Origin: Hydrogenophaga sp. SL48
GTDB taxonomy: Bacteria > Pseudomonadota > Gammaproteobacteria > Burkholderiales > Burkholderiaceae_C
Length of the DNA stretch: 64,000 nucleotides
Direction of reading: 5' to 3'
Assembly: GCF_021729865.1 (NCBI RefSeq)
Contig: NZ_CP063400.1
Span: 4,464,001-4,528,000 of the forward strand
Positions within the stretch are counted from its first letter, which is position 1. Each line of letters starts with the position of its first letter. The notes below the pieces were generated by a model, which worked only from the letters and a program-made list of their open reading frames with translations, did no database searches and had not been told where the DNA came from. Below, piece after piece: positions 8,787-19,950 of this stretch. The translations under genes were made by a program, and so were the position numbers.

Positions 8787-10199
8787 ATGAGCTACACCCA
8801 CACCGTCAACGCCCAGCGCCACACCTTCGTCGACCTGCGCGACCTGATGGCGCGCGCCACACCGATGCGCTCGGGCGACCGGCTGGCGGGCGTGGCGGCG
8901 GGCAGTGCGGCCGAGCGCATGGCCGCGCAGATGGCGCTGGCCGAGCTGCCGCTGCGCACGTTCCTGAACGAAGCGGTGGTGCCCTACGAGACCGACGCGG
9001 TGACGCGCCTGATCGTGGACACGCACGACGCCGCCGCCTTCGCGCCGGTCGCGCACCTCACGGTGGGCGACTTCCGCAACTGGCTGCTGTCGGACGCGGC
9101 GAGCAGCGAGACCCTGGCCGCGCTCGCGCCCGGGCTCACGCCCGAGATGGTGGCCGCCGTCAGCAAGATCTGCCGCCTGCAAGACCTCGCACTGATCGCG
9201 CGCAAGTGCCGCGTGGTCACGCGCTTTCGGGACACCATCGGTCTTCAAGGCCGCATGGCCACGCGCCTGCAGCCCAACCACCCGACCGACGCGGCCTCGG
9301 GCATCGCGGCCAGCCTGCTGGACGGTCTGCTGCACGGCAGCGGCGACGCGGTGATCGGCATCAACCCCGCGACCGACAACGTGCCGCAGGTGGTGCGCCT
9401 GCTGCAGATGCTGGACGGCGTGATCTCGCGCTACGGCATCCCCACGCAAAGCTGCGTGCTCACGCACGTGACGAACACGATCCAGGCCATCGAACGCGGC
9501 GCGCCGGTGGACCTGGTGTTCCAGTCCATCGGCGGCACCGAGGGCACGAACAGGAGCTTCGGCATCGACCTCGCGGTGATCGACGAGGCGCGCGAAGCCG
9601 CGCTGTCGCTGAAGCGCGGCTCGGTGTTCGAGGATGGGACGCGCGGTGACAACGTGATGTATTTCGAGACCGGCCAGGGCAGCGCGCTCTCGGCCGGCGC
9701 CAACGAAGGTTGCGACCAGCAGACCATCGAGGCGCGGGCCTACGCGGTGGCGCGGCACTTCAAGCCGCTGCTGGTGAACACGGTGGTGGGTTTCATCGGG
9801 CCGGAGTATTTGTACGACGGCAAGCAGATCATCCGCGCCGGGCTGGAAGACCACTTCTGCGGCAAGCTGCTGGGCGTGCCCATGGGCTGCGACGTCTGCT
9901 ACACCAACCACGCCGAGGCCGACAGCGACGACATGGACGCGCTCATGACGCTGCTGGGCGCGGCGGGCTGCAGCTTCATCATGGGCATCCCGGGTTCGGA
10001 CGACATCATGCTCAACTACCAGAGCACCTCGTTCCACGACGCCATGGTGCTGCGCGACCTGCTGGGCCTGCGCGCCTCGCCCGAGTTCGAAGCCTGGCTG
10101 CAGAAGATGGGCGTGTTCGAGCCCGGCGAAGGCTCGCGCCTCGCGCGTGAGTTGCCTGAGGCCTTTGCGCCGGTGCTGGCGCGGCTGGGGGTGCAATGA
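8787..10199 (+). CDS. eutB: Ethanolamine ammonia-lyase large subunit
   Basis: A 470-residue catalytic subunit of the adenosylcobalamin-dependent lyase that converts ethanolamine to acetaldehyde and ammonia. The length matches the family, and the TIM-barrel sequence is intact, with recognisable EutB segments such as KCRVVTRFRDTIGLQGRMAT, RLQPNHPTDAASGIAASLLD and GMPVGCD-like GVPMGCDVCYTNHAEADSDD. It overlaps eutC by four bases (ATGA), indicating translational coupling. No microcompartment shell genes, eutA reactivase or eutE aldehyde dehydrogenase are nearby, so this is the minimal, non-compartment form. Confidence 0.97.
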   Translation: MSYTHTVNAQRHTFVDLRDLMARATPMRSGDRLAGVAAGSAAERMAAQMALAELPLRTFLNEAVVPYETDAVTRLIVDTHDAAAFAPVAHLTVGDFRNWLLSDAASSETLAALAPGLTPEMVAAVSKICRLQDLALIARKCRVVTRFRDTIGLQGRMATRLQPNHPTDAASGIAASLLDGLLHGSGDAVIGINPATDNVPQVVRLLQMLDGVISRYGIPTQSCVLTHVTNTIQAIERGAPVDLVFQSIGGTEGTNRSFGIDLAVIDEAREAALSLKRGSVFEDGTRGDNVMYFETGQGSALSAGANEGCDQQTIEARAYAVARHFKPLLVNTVVGFIGPEYLYDGKQIIRAGLEDHFCGKLLGVPMGCDVCYTNHAEADSDDMDALMTLLGAAGCSFIMGIPGSDDIMLNYQSTSFHDAMVLRDLLGLRASPEFEAWLQKMGVFEPGEGSRLARELPEAFAPVLARLGVQ

Positions 10200-11035
10200 A
10201 CGAAGACGCCAAACTGATCAACCCCGACGAAGTGCCGAGCGTCACGCCCGCCGGCTGGGGCACGCTGCGCCGCTTCACCGACGCGCGCATCGCGCTCGGC
10301 CGTGCCGGCCACAGCCAGCCCACCGCGCCCCACCTCGCCTTCCAGCTCGCGCACGCCCAGGCCCGCGACGCCGTGCACCTGCCCTTCGACGCACACGGCG
10401 TGGCGGCGGGCGTGCAGGCGCTGGGACTGGCCGTGATGCACCTGCACAGCGCGGCGGCGGACCGCGCCACCTACCTGCAGCGCCCCGACCTCGGGCGACG
10501 CCTCGACGACGCGTCCCGCGCGCTGCTGCAACAGCGACCGACCGAGCCCGTCGACCTTGCCTTCGTGGTCGGCGACGGCCTCTCGGCACTCGCCATCCAC
10601 CAGAACGCCGTGCCCTTCATCGAGGCCACGCTGGCGCGGCTGCAGGCCGACGCCCATCCGTGGACCGTTGGCCCCGTCGCCATCGTCGAACAGGCGCGCG
10701 TGGCCGTGGGCGACGAAACCGGCGCGGGCCTCAGGGCGCGCTGCGTGGTGGTGCTGATCGGCGAACGCCCGGGCCTGAGTTCACCCGACAGCATGGGCCT
10801 GTACCTGACCTGGGCCCCGCAGCCGGGCCTGACCGACGCGAACCGCAACTGCATCTCCAACGTGCGCCCGGCAGGCCTGGCCATCGAGGCCGCCGCCAAC
10901 AAGCTGGTGCACCTGCTCGCGGCCGCGCGGCAGGGGCAGATCAGCGGCGTGGGCCTGAAGGACGATGCCGACGACCATCCTTCCGCGCTCGGCGGCGGCC
11001 ACGACCCGTCGCACAACTTCCTGCTCGGGCACTGA
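10196..11035 (+). CDS. eutC: Ethanolamine ammonia-lyase small subunit
   Basis: A 279-residue partner of EutB that completes the coenzyme B12 site. Family segments are present: LRRFTDARIALGRAGHSQPT near the N-terminus, FVVGDGLSALAIHQNAVPFI, VVVLIGERPGLSSPDSMGLY and DANRNCISNVRPAGLAIEAA. The start overlaps the eutB stop by four bases. It ends about 120 bases before an unrelated metalloprotease gene, so the eut operon is permease-eutB-eutC. Confidence 0.97.
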   Translation: MNEDAKLINPDEVPSVTPAGWGTLRRFTDARIALGRAGHSQPTAPHLAFQLAHAQARDAVHLPFDAHGVAAGVQALGLAVMHLHSAAADRATYLQRPDLGRRLDDASRALLQQRPTEPVDLAFVVGDGLSALAIHQNAVPFIEATLARLQADAHPWTVGPVAIVEQARVAVGDETGAGLRARCVVVLIGERPGLSSPDSMGLYLTWAPQPGLTDANRNCISNVRPAGLAIEAAANKLVHLLAAARQGQISGVGLKDDADDHPSALGGGHDPSHNFLLGH

Positions 11036-11153
11036 GGCGCAGCAAAACCTCCCTCGCATGGAGGATGCGTTCCCTCCCTTTGTTGATGCGCGCCCGCGCC
11101 GCGCTTCCTAGCATGGCCGCTCCACGGCACACCGCCGCCTTCAGGAGTTCACC

Positions 11154-13451
11154 ATGGGCACCGACATCTCCAGCGTCGTCGACAAGGCCTTGTTGTCCGA
11201 CGCGTGGGCCTTGAAGCTGCGCGAGCAGCACCTGCTCGGCCCGCACATCCTGGGCATCGAAGTGACGCAGGGCATCCAGTACTTCCGTGCGTCGCGCCAC
11301 CTGACCGACCCCGCCGACCGCGGCCCCAACAACGCCCTGCGGCTGGTGGCCTACAAGACCGCCTGGGTGCGGGTGTATGTGCGCGCCGGCTGGGGCGGAG
11401 CGGTGAACCTGACCGGCCACCTGCAGGTGAGCGCGATCCGCAGCAAGCGCTGGCTGCCGGTGTGGACCGACGTCGGCACGCTGGCGCCCCAGACGCCCGG
11501 CACCGTGACGGCGCAGTCGCTGCCCGACTACGCCACCGAGCGCGGCACCATCACCGCCACGCTCAACTTCATCGTGCCGGCCGAAGACATGGCCGGCACG
11601 ATGAGTTTCAAGGCCAACATCTGGCGCGCCGACGACGCCACCGAGGCCATCGTGGACAGCGAAACGGTGGAGGCCGACGTCTCGCTGCTGCAGACCTTGC
11701 GCGTGCGCGGCCTGATGGTGGCCTACAACGGCCCCAACGCGGCCGGCAACGGCACGCTCAGCATCGCCGCGCCCACGGTGGGCGAGCTGCAGACCACCGC
11801 CGCGTGGTCACACACCATCTTCCCGGTGCAGGCCGACGGCGTGTTTTCGAGCGCGGGCACCGTGACCCTCACCGTGCCGCTCACCGGGTCGCCGCCGAAC
11901 CCGGGCGGTTGTTCGGCGGGCTGGATCACGCTCAACGGACAGCTCGCGGCGGCCAAGGCCAACGACGGCAACCGCACCGACGTCGTGTACTACGGCCTGC
12001 TGCCCAACGGCGTGCCCATGGGCCCGGTGATCGGCTGCGCGAGCAACGGCGTGACCTCGGGCGGGGTCAACAACGGCACCACGATGGCGCACGAACTCGG
12101 CCATTTCGCGGGCCTGCCCCACGCGCCCTGCGGCACGCCCGGCAACGCCGCCTACCCGGCCTACGAACCCTACGACCCGGCCGGCACCCCGACGGCGTCC
12201 ATCGGCGAGTACGGGCTCGACATCAACAACGGCGCGATCCACCGTCCCGACGAGAAGGACTTCATGTCCTACTGCGGCCCCCGGTGGACCTCGATCTTCA
12301 CCCACCAGGTGCTGATCGACAACGCGATCTTCGCCCCCACGTCGGTCCATCCCCGCTTCCGCATCCCCGAGCTCTACGACCCGTGGCTGTGGCCCTGGGA
12401 GTACATCCCCGACCCGGCCCCGGAGCCCTGGGAACGCTGGAAAGACCGCATCGAGGAGCTGCGCATGCGCCCCGTCATCACCCTGATCGGCACCTTCGAG
12501 CGCGACGCCTCGATCACCATGCAGCACGTGATGCGCGTGAACGCGCAGTCCGCCATCACCACCGGCGTGCCCACCCAGATGGTGGCCGAGCTGGTGGGCG
12601 CGGACGGCGGGGTGCTGGCGAGCGCACCGGTGATGCGCATCCCCGCCGACGCCCACGGCGGTGGCTGCGGGTGCGGTGGCGGCTGTGGCTGCGGCGACGG
12701 GGAGCCGCCGGTGTTCGGCTTCCAGGCCATGGTGCCCGACGTGGGCCGTGGCGCAGCGCTGCGCATCGTTCATGTCGGCGCACTGGACAACACGGACGGC
12801 AAGTTGCAGCGCCCGCTCACCGTGGCCTGGGAACGCAAGGCCGCCGGCAGGGCGGTCAAGCTGGGCGAGATCGGCGCGAAAGCCGGCCCGCGCGGTGTGA
12901 CGCTCACCTGGAAGACCGACGGCGCGGGCGCCGACGGTGCGGCGGTGAGCTGCTCGGTGCAGTTCAGCAAGGACGGCGGGCGTTCGTGGAACGGCTGCGC
13001 CGTGGGCATCACCGAGGGCAAGGTGCAGATCCCGGCCGACGCGCTGCCGAGCGGCAAGGTCCAGTTCCGGGTGCTCGCGCACGACGGTTTTGACACGGCG
13101 GTGCGCACCTCGGACGCGGTGGAGATCGCGGCACGCGCCCCCAACGTGTCCATCATGAACCCCAGCGTCGGCGTGCGCATCGAAACCGCCACGCCGATGC
13201 GCCTCTGGGCCCACGCGCAGAGCGGTTCGGGCGAACGGATTCACAGCGAGGCCTTCGAGTGGCGGCTGGACGGCGAGACAGCGGGGGTCGGGCGCGAGCT
13301 GTGGATCATCGCGCCCAAGCCCGGGACCCACGAGGTGACGGTGGTGGTCACCGACGGCCGCCACAAAGGCGAAGCCCGCACCGCCTTCACCACCTTCGGC
13401 CCCGACCGCGACACACCGCCCCCCCGCAAACCCGGCCCACGCGGCCGTTGA
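11154..13451 (+). CDS. Putative metzincin-type zinc metalloprotease with Cys/Gly cluster and Ig-like tail
   Basis: A 765-residue protein. Residues 313-323 read HELGHFAGLPH, the full HExxHxxGxxH metzincin zinc site, and FMSYCG at 370-375 fits the Met-turn, so a zinc endopeptidase is likely. The first ~280 residues are beta-rich. Residues 502-515 hold a glycine/cysteine cluster with Cys505, 507, 511 and 513 (CxCx3CxC). After it come domains that resemble immunoglobulin or PKD-like modules (VTLTWKTDGAGADG; APNVSIMNPSVG; THEVTVVVTDG). No signal peptide is visible at the chosen ATG, so export, if any, is by an unusual route. It appears monocistronic. The protease call is moderate; the substrate is unknown. 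Confidence 0.65.
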   Translation: MGTDISSVVDKALLSDAWALKLREQHLLGPHILGIEVTQGIQYFRASRHLTDPADRGPNNALRLVAYKTAWVRVYVRAGWGGAVNLTGHLQVSAIRSKRWLPVWTDVGTLAPQTPGTVTAQSLPDYATERGTITATLNFIVPAEDMAGTMSFKANIWRADDATEAIVDSETVEADVSLLQTLRVRGLMVAYNGPNAAGNGTLSIAAPTVGELQTTAAWSHTIFPVQADGVFSSAGTVTLTVPLTGSPPNPGGCSAGWITLNGQLAAAKANDGNRTDVVYYGLLPNGVPMGPVIGCASNGVTSGGVNNGTTMAHELGHFAGLPHAPCGTPGNAAYPAYEPYDPAGTPTASIGEYGLDINNGAIHRPDEKDFMSYCGPRWTSIFTHQVLIDNAIFAPTSVHPRFRIPELYDPWLWPWEYIPDPAPEPWERWKDRIEELRMRPVITLIGTFERDASITMQHVMRVNAQSAITTGVPTQMVAELVGADGGVLASAPVMRIPADAHGGGCGCGGGCGCGDGEPPVFGFQAMVPDVGRGAALRIVHVGALDNTDGKLQRPLTVAWERKAAGRAVKLGEIGAKAGPRGVTLTWKTDGAGADGAAVSCSVQFSKDGGRSWNGCAVGITEGKVQIPADALPSGKVQFRVLAHDGFDTAVRTSDAVEIAARAPNVSIMNPSVGVRIETATPMRLWAHAQSGSGERIHSEAFEWRLDGETAGVGRELWIIAPKPGTHEVTVVVTDGRHKGEARTAFTTFGPDRDTPPPRKPGPRGR

Positions 13452-13551
13452 CGCCACCCTCGCGCGCGCCCCGCGAAGGCCAAGCCCACGGGCGCGCGCG
13501 GGGGCGCCAGTTCTGGCATTCTTGGGGCCCCTCAACGGATGGAGATCCTGA

Positions 13552-14232
13552 ATGTCGCTTCTCGGAAAAGCCTGCCTGGCCATGTGGTGGGACATGGCCC
13601 CGGACATGCGGGCCGAGTTTGAACACTGGCACTCGCACGAACATTTTCCCGAACGCCTGGCGATCCCCGGCTTTCAGCGCGCCACGCGCTTCACCAGCGC
13701 CGACGGCGGCGAAGGCGTCTTCGTGATGTACGAGCTGGAGGCCCACGAGGTGGTGTCCTCGCCCGGCTACCTGGCCTCGCTGAACGCGCCCTCGCCCTGG
13801 TCCACCCAAATGATGCCGCACCACCGGAACATGGTGCGCTCCCAGTGCCAGGTGCTGGCGAGCCGGGGCGCGGGCGTGGCCCGGCAGGTGCTCACGCTGC
13901 GGCTCTCGCCCGCCAGTGGACGGGCCGGCGAACTCCAGGCCTCGCTGGCCGCGCGCATGCCCGGCTGGGCAGGGCAGCCGGGTCTCGCGGGCGTGCACCT
14001 GCTGCGGCACCAGCCCCCGGCCATCGCGCAGACCACCGAGCAGAAAATCCGCGGCGGTGACCAGGCGGCCGACTGGGTGCTGGTGGTCTGTGGCTACGAC
14101 GCGGCGGCGCTGGAGACCTGGGCGCAGACGGCGGTGTCGGAATCGGCGCTGGTCGCGCTGGGCGCCCGCCCGGGGCAGGTGCGGGGGCGTTACGCGCTCT
14201 CGCTCTCGGCCACCCCGGCCGACATGCGCTGA
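13552..14232 (+). CDS. EthD-like/dimeric alpha-beta-barrel-type protein of unknown function
   Basis: A 226-residue soluble protein. The start (WWDMAPDMRAEFEHWHSHEH, then FPERLAIPGFQRATRF) resembles the dimeric alpha-beta-barrel fold of EthD or antibiotic-monooxygenase-like proteins, where an EFxxWHxxEHxPER motif is common. The second half seems to be a second copy of the same fold. No catalytic function can be assigned. It sits convergent to the copper ATPase gene and 100 bases after the protease gene with its own ribosome binding site (GGAGAT) and is probably transcribed alone. Confidence 0.65.
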   Translation: MSLLGKACLAMWWDMAPDMRAEFEHWHSHEHFPERLAIPGFQRATRFTSADGGEGVFVMYELEAHEVVSSPGYLASLNAPSPWSTQMMPHHRNMVRSQCQVLASRGAGVARQVLTLRLSPASGRAGELQASLAARMPGWAGQPGLAGVHLLRHQPPAIAQTTEQKIRGGDQAADWVLVVCGYDAAALETWAQTAVSESALVALGARPGQVRGRYALSLSATPADMR

Positions 14233-14278
14233 CCACCGTGCGGCGTTCAGCCGCCGACCGCCTGGCTGAGGGCCAGCC

Positions 14279-16492
<2,214 letters not shown>

Positions 16493-16585
16493 CGCAGGTG
16501 CCCTTTCAACGCCGCAGCGGGTTCGGTGGCCGGGCCGGCCTTCGCGCCTGTGCGCCACGGTGCGGCCGGTCAGGAAGGCAGTCTG

Positions 16586-16608
16586 GACCTTGACACGGCG
16601 TCAAGGTC
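16586..16608 (-). promoter_or_regulatory. CueR/MerR-type operator upstream of copA
   Basis: A perfect palindrome, GACCTTGAC-ACGGC-GTCAAGGTC, lies 94 bases before the copA ATG. Read on the minus strand, TTGACC serves as a -35 box and a 19-base spacer, longer than the usual 17, leads to CAGACT as a weak -10 box. Palindromes placed in a 19-20 base spacer are the mark of promoters bent open by MerR-family activators such as CueR. No merR/cueR gene is present in the window, so the regulator must be elsewhere. Confidence 0.75.
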
Positions 16609-16664
16609 AAGCCGGGAGGCGCAGCGCCCCATCATCCCGGCCCCGGCGTGTCCCGGCAAGCGCC

Positions 16665-17432
16665 TCAGGGCGTGTGCACGTCCCGGGTGTCGTCCAGCCA
16701 CTCCAGCAGCTGCCACCGGCCCGCCAGCGGGCCCCTCTCCACGCGGGCCTGCGCGGCGTCCACGCGGTGCAGCGCACAGGGCAGGGCCTGGCCCTCCAGC
16801 GCGGGCCGGGTGGCGCGCTCCACCGTCCACACGCCGTGCGCCATCGGGCCGAAGGCGATGTCGACGTCCAGCCACGCCGCCGCGCGGTCGGGGTGGCGCT
16901 GCACCACGTCGCCCAGGGTCTCGTCGGGCACCAGGTCGGCCGGCCAGGCGGCGGCGCGAGGACGCAGGTGCATGAGGAACTGTCCCGCCACCAGCAGGCG
17001 CTCGGCGGTGGGCTGGCCGTCCGCATCGAGCCGGGCGAGCGCGATGCGCCGACCGAGCGAGCCGGGCACGCGCTCCCACACCTCAAGGTAGGTCCCGTGG
17101 ATGCCGGTCTCGATCACGCGCGAGGGTGTCTCGAACACCATGTGGCCGGCGTCGGGCGTGCTGCGCGGGGGCTGCACATCGATGACGCGCTGCCAGGTGC
17201 AGACCTCGGGCTGGTCGGGGTCGGGGCGGGTGATGGCGGTGGTGCCGGCGAAGCCCTGCTGTTGCGCCAGGCCCTGCGGCGTGCGGCGGTCTGCGTCGGC
17301 GGGCACGCGCAGGTCGCCGTGCCACAGGCCGGTCTGCAGCCAGCGCACCCAGGTGGTGGTGTCGCGGCCCCCGGGCGTCTCCAGCAGGGTGCGCGCCCAC
17401 ACGCCGTGGTATCGCTCGGGCACCACGGTCAT
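16665..17432 (-). CDS. Conserved unknown protein, possibly HRI1/lipocalin-like, last gene of the riboswitch cluster
   Basis: A 255-residue soluble protein without signal peptide or membrane segment. The sequence looks like two related beta-barrel halves: YHGVWARTLLETPGG and WLQTGLWHGDLRVPA in the first, AFGPMAHGVWTVERATRPALEG and RWQLLEWLDDTRD in the second. This recalls the HRI1-like double-lipocalin family, a weak recollection only. Its ATG overlaps the stop of the cysteine hydrolase gene by four bases, so it is translationally coupled and probably part of the same pathway. Function is unknown. Confidence 0.7.
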   Translation of the reverse strand: MTVVPERYHGVWARTLLETPGGRDTTTWVRWLQTGLWHGDLRVPADADRRTPQGLAQQQGFAGTTAITRPDPDQPEVCTWQRVIDVQPPRSTPDAGHMVFETPSRVIETGIHGTYLEVWERVPGSLGRRIALARLDADGQPTAERLLVAGQFLMHLRPRAAAWPADLVPDETLGDVVQRHPDRAAAWLDVDIAFGPMAHGVWTVERATRPALEGQALPCALHRVDAAQARVERGPLAGRWQLLEWLDDTRDVHTP

Positions 17433-18097
17433 GCAACGACCTGCGCGAGTTGAAGCGCGTCGATCACCTCGTGGGTGCTGCAGACCTTTCCAAAGATGCC
17501 GCCCTCGACACCGATCATGGCCAGCGCCGGGGCCTGCAGCTCGGGCAGGCTGGCAGCGGTGGCGTCGCCGATGGTGAGGCAGTCGAATCCGCGGTCCACC
17601 GCCTCGCGCAGCGTGGAGTGCACGCAAACCTCGGTGGTCACGCCGCAAAGGATGAGCCGGCGGATGCCCAAGGCGGCGAGCAGCGGACCGAGCGTGGTCT
17701 GGTGGAAGGCGCCGTACCCGGGTTTGTCGATCACGTGTTCGCTCGCCAGCGGGCGCAGCGCGGGCACGAAGTCGTGGCCTTGCTCGCCGCGCACCAGCAG
17801 GCGGCCGAGCGGGCCGTGGCTGCCGATGGGCGCGCCGGCCGCGACGCTGCGCGCGAGCTTGGGCGCCGGGCAGTCGGAGAGGTCGGGCAGGTGGCCTTCG
17901 CGGGTGTGCACGATGGTCAGGCCGGCGGCGCGCGCGGCGGCCAGCAGTCGCTGCACATGCGACACCACGGCCTGCATGGGCGCGATGTCGATGCCGGCCT
18001 GGTGGGCGTAGCCGCCGGGGCTGCAGAAGTCGCGCTGCATGTCGATCACGATCAGGGCGGTGAGCGCGGGGTCGAAGCGGTCGGCGGAATGGCTCAT
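17429..18097 (-). CDS. Isochorismatase-family cysteine hydrolase
   Basis: A 222-residue hydrolase with the complete triad of the family: Asp19 in VIDMQRDF, Lys125 in DKPGYGAF and Cys158 in CGVTTEVCVHST. Members include N-carbamoylsarcosine amidase, biuret hydrolase, nicotinamidase and RutB; they cleave C-N amide or carbamoyl bonds. Next to a creatininase-family gene, which it overlaps by four bases, an N-carbamoyl- or ureido-amidase role is the natural guess (inference). It overlaps the following unknown gene in the same manner, so three genes are tightly coupled. Confidence 0.88.
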   Translation of the reverse strand: MSHSADRFDPALTALIVIDMQRDFCSPGGYAHQAGIDIAPMQAVVSHVQRLLAAARAAGLTIVHTREGHLPDLSDCPAPKLARSVAAGAPIGSHGPLGRLLVRGEQGHDFVPALRPLASEHVIDKPGYGAFHQTTLGPLLAALGIRRLILCGVTTEVCVHSTLREAVDRGFDCLTIGDATAASLPELQAPALAMIGVEGGIFGKVCSTHEVIDALQLAQVVA

Positions 18098-18885
18098 GGC
18101 GCGGGGCGGGTGAAGCCGGTGGTGATGGCCTCGGCCATGCGGCGCGCCACCTCGTCGGCGAGCAGCTGGCCCTTGGCGGCGTCGGAACCCCTGGCCGAAG
18201 ACAGCACGCCCGAGGGCGGCACCCAGTCGGTGCGCGGCGGGTACATGTCGTAGGGCGGGAAGTCGGCCGGGCCGTCGTCGGGCAGCAGGTCCAAACGCAC
18301 CAGGCTGGGGTGGTAATGCAACATCATGGACGTTTCGAGCACGGCGGCGTGCTCCAGCGCGAAGCCCGGGAAGCCGTCGGGGAACACGTCACCCAGGGTG
18401 TCGGGCGTCATGAAGTCCCAGTACTCCAGGCGCATCACCTGCAGCGCACAGGCCGGGTCGGCGGCTTTCGCGTCGCGCAGGCCGAGGTCGATGCCCTCGA
18501 TCAGGAACCACTGGTTCTCGTAGTGGCCGTTGACGACCACAAGTTTCGTCAGGCCGTGGCGCGCGAACTCGCGCACCGCATCGCGCACCTGGCCGATCAG
18601 CGTGGCGGCGTCCACGCTGGTGGTGCCGCAGAAGTGTTGCCCGCCGCCGCACTTGGGCTGCGACTTGTAGCCGTAGCTCAGCGTGGGCGCCACCAGCCCG
18701 CCCACCAATGCCGCGGTGTCGGCCGCCACGGCGCTGGCGAGCAGGCCGTCGGTGCCCAGCGGCAGGTGCGGGCCGTGTTGTTCGAGCGCGCCCACGGGCA
18801 GCAACACGGGCGGGTGGTCGGTCTGGATGCGGGCCTGGTAATCGAGCCAGGACAGTTGGTTCATCCACACGGTGGGGGGGTTCAT
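18094..18885 (-). CDS. Creatininase-family amidohydrolase
   Basis: A 263-residue protein with the metal-binding signature of creatinine amidohydrolases: Glu35, His37 and Asp46 in GALEQHGPHLPLGTD, then VVNGHYEN (the family usually has GHGGN) and Glu-rich LEHAAVLETSMMLHYHP. Creatininase opens the creatinine ring to creatine with two divalent metals; relatives act on other cyclic or amide substrates, including MftE peptidases. The gene is 23 bases after the EamA transporter gene and overlaps the cysteine hydrolase gene by four bases. Whether creatinine itself is the substrate is not shown. Confidence 0.85.
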   Translation of the reverse strand: MNPPTVWMNQLSWLDYQARIQTDHPPVLLPVGALEQHGPHLPLGTDGLLASAVAADTAALVGGLVAPTLSYGYKSQPKCGGGQHFCGTTSVDAATLIGQVRDAVREFARHGLTKLVVVNGHYENQWFLIEGIDLGLRDAKAADPACALQVMRLEYWDFMTPDTLGDVFPDGFPGFALEHAAVLETSMMLHYHPSLVRLDLLPDDGPADFPPYDMYPPRTDWVPPSGVLSSARGSDAAKGQLLADEVARRMAEAITTGFTRPAP

Positions 18886-18908
18886 CGGGTCTCCGGTGTC
18901 AGGCGGTG

Positions 18909-19835
18909 TCATGCGGTGGTGTCGGCGGTTCGGGTCGCGGGGGTGTCGGCGGGTGTGCCCCCCAGGGCCTCCACCCCAGCGGCTGTAGCAATGAGCGCGC
19001 CACCCGCCCAGCCCAGGGGCGTGAGGCTTTCGCCGCCGAAGGCGATGGCGGTGCCGACCGAGACCACCAGCTCGGCCAGCAGGATCACCCCCGCGCGGCT
19101 GCTCTCCAGGTGGCTCACGCCGTACTGCCAGGTCACGGTGGCGAGCAGCATCCAGCCGAAGCCGTAGGCCAGCAGCGCCAGCCACACCAGCGGACCGACA
19201 GTGGGCAGGCCCTGGCCGCCCGCGCCAGTGGCCAGGGCCGAGAGCAGGCCGCAGCCGATGAAGACGCAGAAGGTCTTGGTGCGCAGGGGCACGCGGTGCG
19301 CGGCGCGGGCGATCACGTTGTTGGCGGCGAAGGCGAAGCCGGCCGAGAGCGAGAGCGCGTCGACCCAGGTGAAGGCCAGCGCGGTGGAATCGCCCAGCCC
19401 CGGCCCGCCGAGCACCATCCACAGGCCCACGATGGCGGCAACCACGGCCAGCCAGCGCGTGGGCGGAATGCGCTCTTTCAGGAACAGCCAGCCGCCCAGC
19501 ACCGACCACACGGGCGAGAGGTAGAACAGGAACATCACGCGCACCACGTCGCCCAGCATCAGCGCGTTGACGAACGAGGTGTTGGCCCAGCCGCCCACGA
19601 AGGTGAGCGCCAGCACCAGCGCCCACTGCGCGCGCCAGGTCGCGCGGTCGCGCCAGAGCAGCGCCACCGCCAGCAAGCCCACCGAGCCGTAGGTGATCAG
19701 CGCCACCAGCGGCCCCGAGAGGCCCTGCGCGATGAAGCCCTTGAGCGGCATCCACGAGAGGCCCCAGAGCGAGGCGGAGAACAGCAGGACGCCGGTGGCG
19801 ACGCGGTCCGAGGGATGGGCGGGCAGGAGTGTCAT
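18909..19835 (-). CDS. EamA/DMT-family transporter
   Basis: A 308-residue inner-membrane protein with ten predicted helices in two EamA repeats (GVLLFSASLWGLSWMPLKGF opening the first; WVDALSLSAGFAFAANNVIA opening the second). EamA proteins are mostly metabolite exporters, some importers; substrate cannot be read. The ATG at 19835 follows a plausible ribosome binding site. A copy of the window's 3'-UTR repeat lies between it and the upstream SDR gene, after which the same-strand run continues into creatininase only 23 bases downstream, so it probably belongs to the riboswitch-led cluster. Confidence 0.85.
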   Translation of the reverse strand: MTLLPAHPSDRVATGVLLFSASLWGLSWMPLKGFIAQGLSGPLVALITYGSVGLLAVALLWRDRATWRAQWALVLALTFVGGWANTSFVNALMLGDVVRVMFLFYLSPVWSVLGGWLFLKERIPPTRWLAVVAAIVGLWMVLGGPGLGDSTALAFTWVDALSLSAGFAFAANNVIARAAHRVPLRTKTFCVFIGCGLLSALATGAGGQGLPTVGPLVWLALLAYGFGWMLLATVTWQYGVSHLESSRAGVILLAELVVSVGTAIAFGGESLTPLGWAGGALIATAAGVEALGGTPADTPATRTADTTA

Positions 19836-19867
19836 CGGTTGTCCATGACGCCGGAGCAACGACACCC

Positions 19868-19950
19868 AGGGGCACCGAGGAACCGGCTTTGCCGGGCCTC
19901 TGGTGCCGCCCCCCTTGAGGGGGGTGACGCGAAGCGGCGCAGGGGGTGCT
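19868..19950 (-). repeat. 3'-UTR two-hairpin repeat, copy A
   Basis: Directly after the SDR stop codon. On the plus strand it carries GGAACCGGCTTTGCCGGGCC, a small CCGGC-TTT-GCCGG hairpin, flanked by a GGCACC/GGTGCC outer stem, then CCCCCC-TTGA-GGGGGG and a GTGACGCGAAGCGGCGC end. The same arrangement recurs at 29389-29490, 35937-36030, 36468-36546 and 60077-60180. Confidence 0.85.

Noticed and set aside
7221..10196. 991-codon open frame on the minus strand over the permease and eutB
   Set aside because: It is the mirror of strongly supported genes; its translation is low complexity (His, Arg, Ala, Gly) and matches no family. Such frames are expected in GC-rich DNA.
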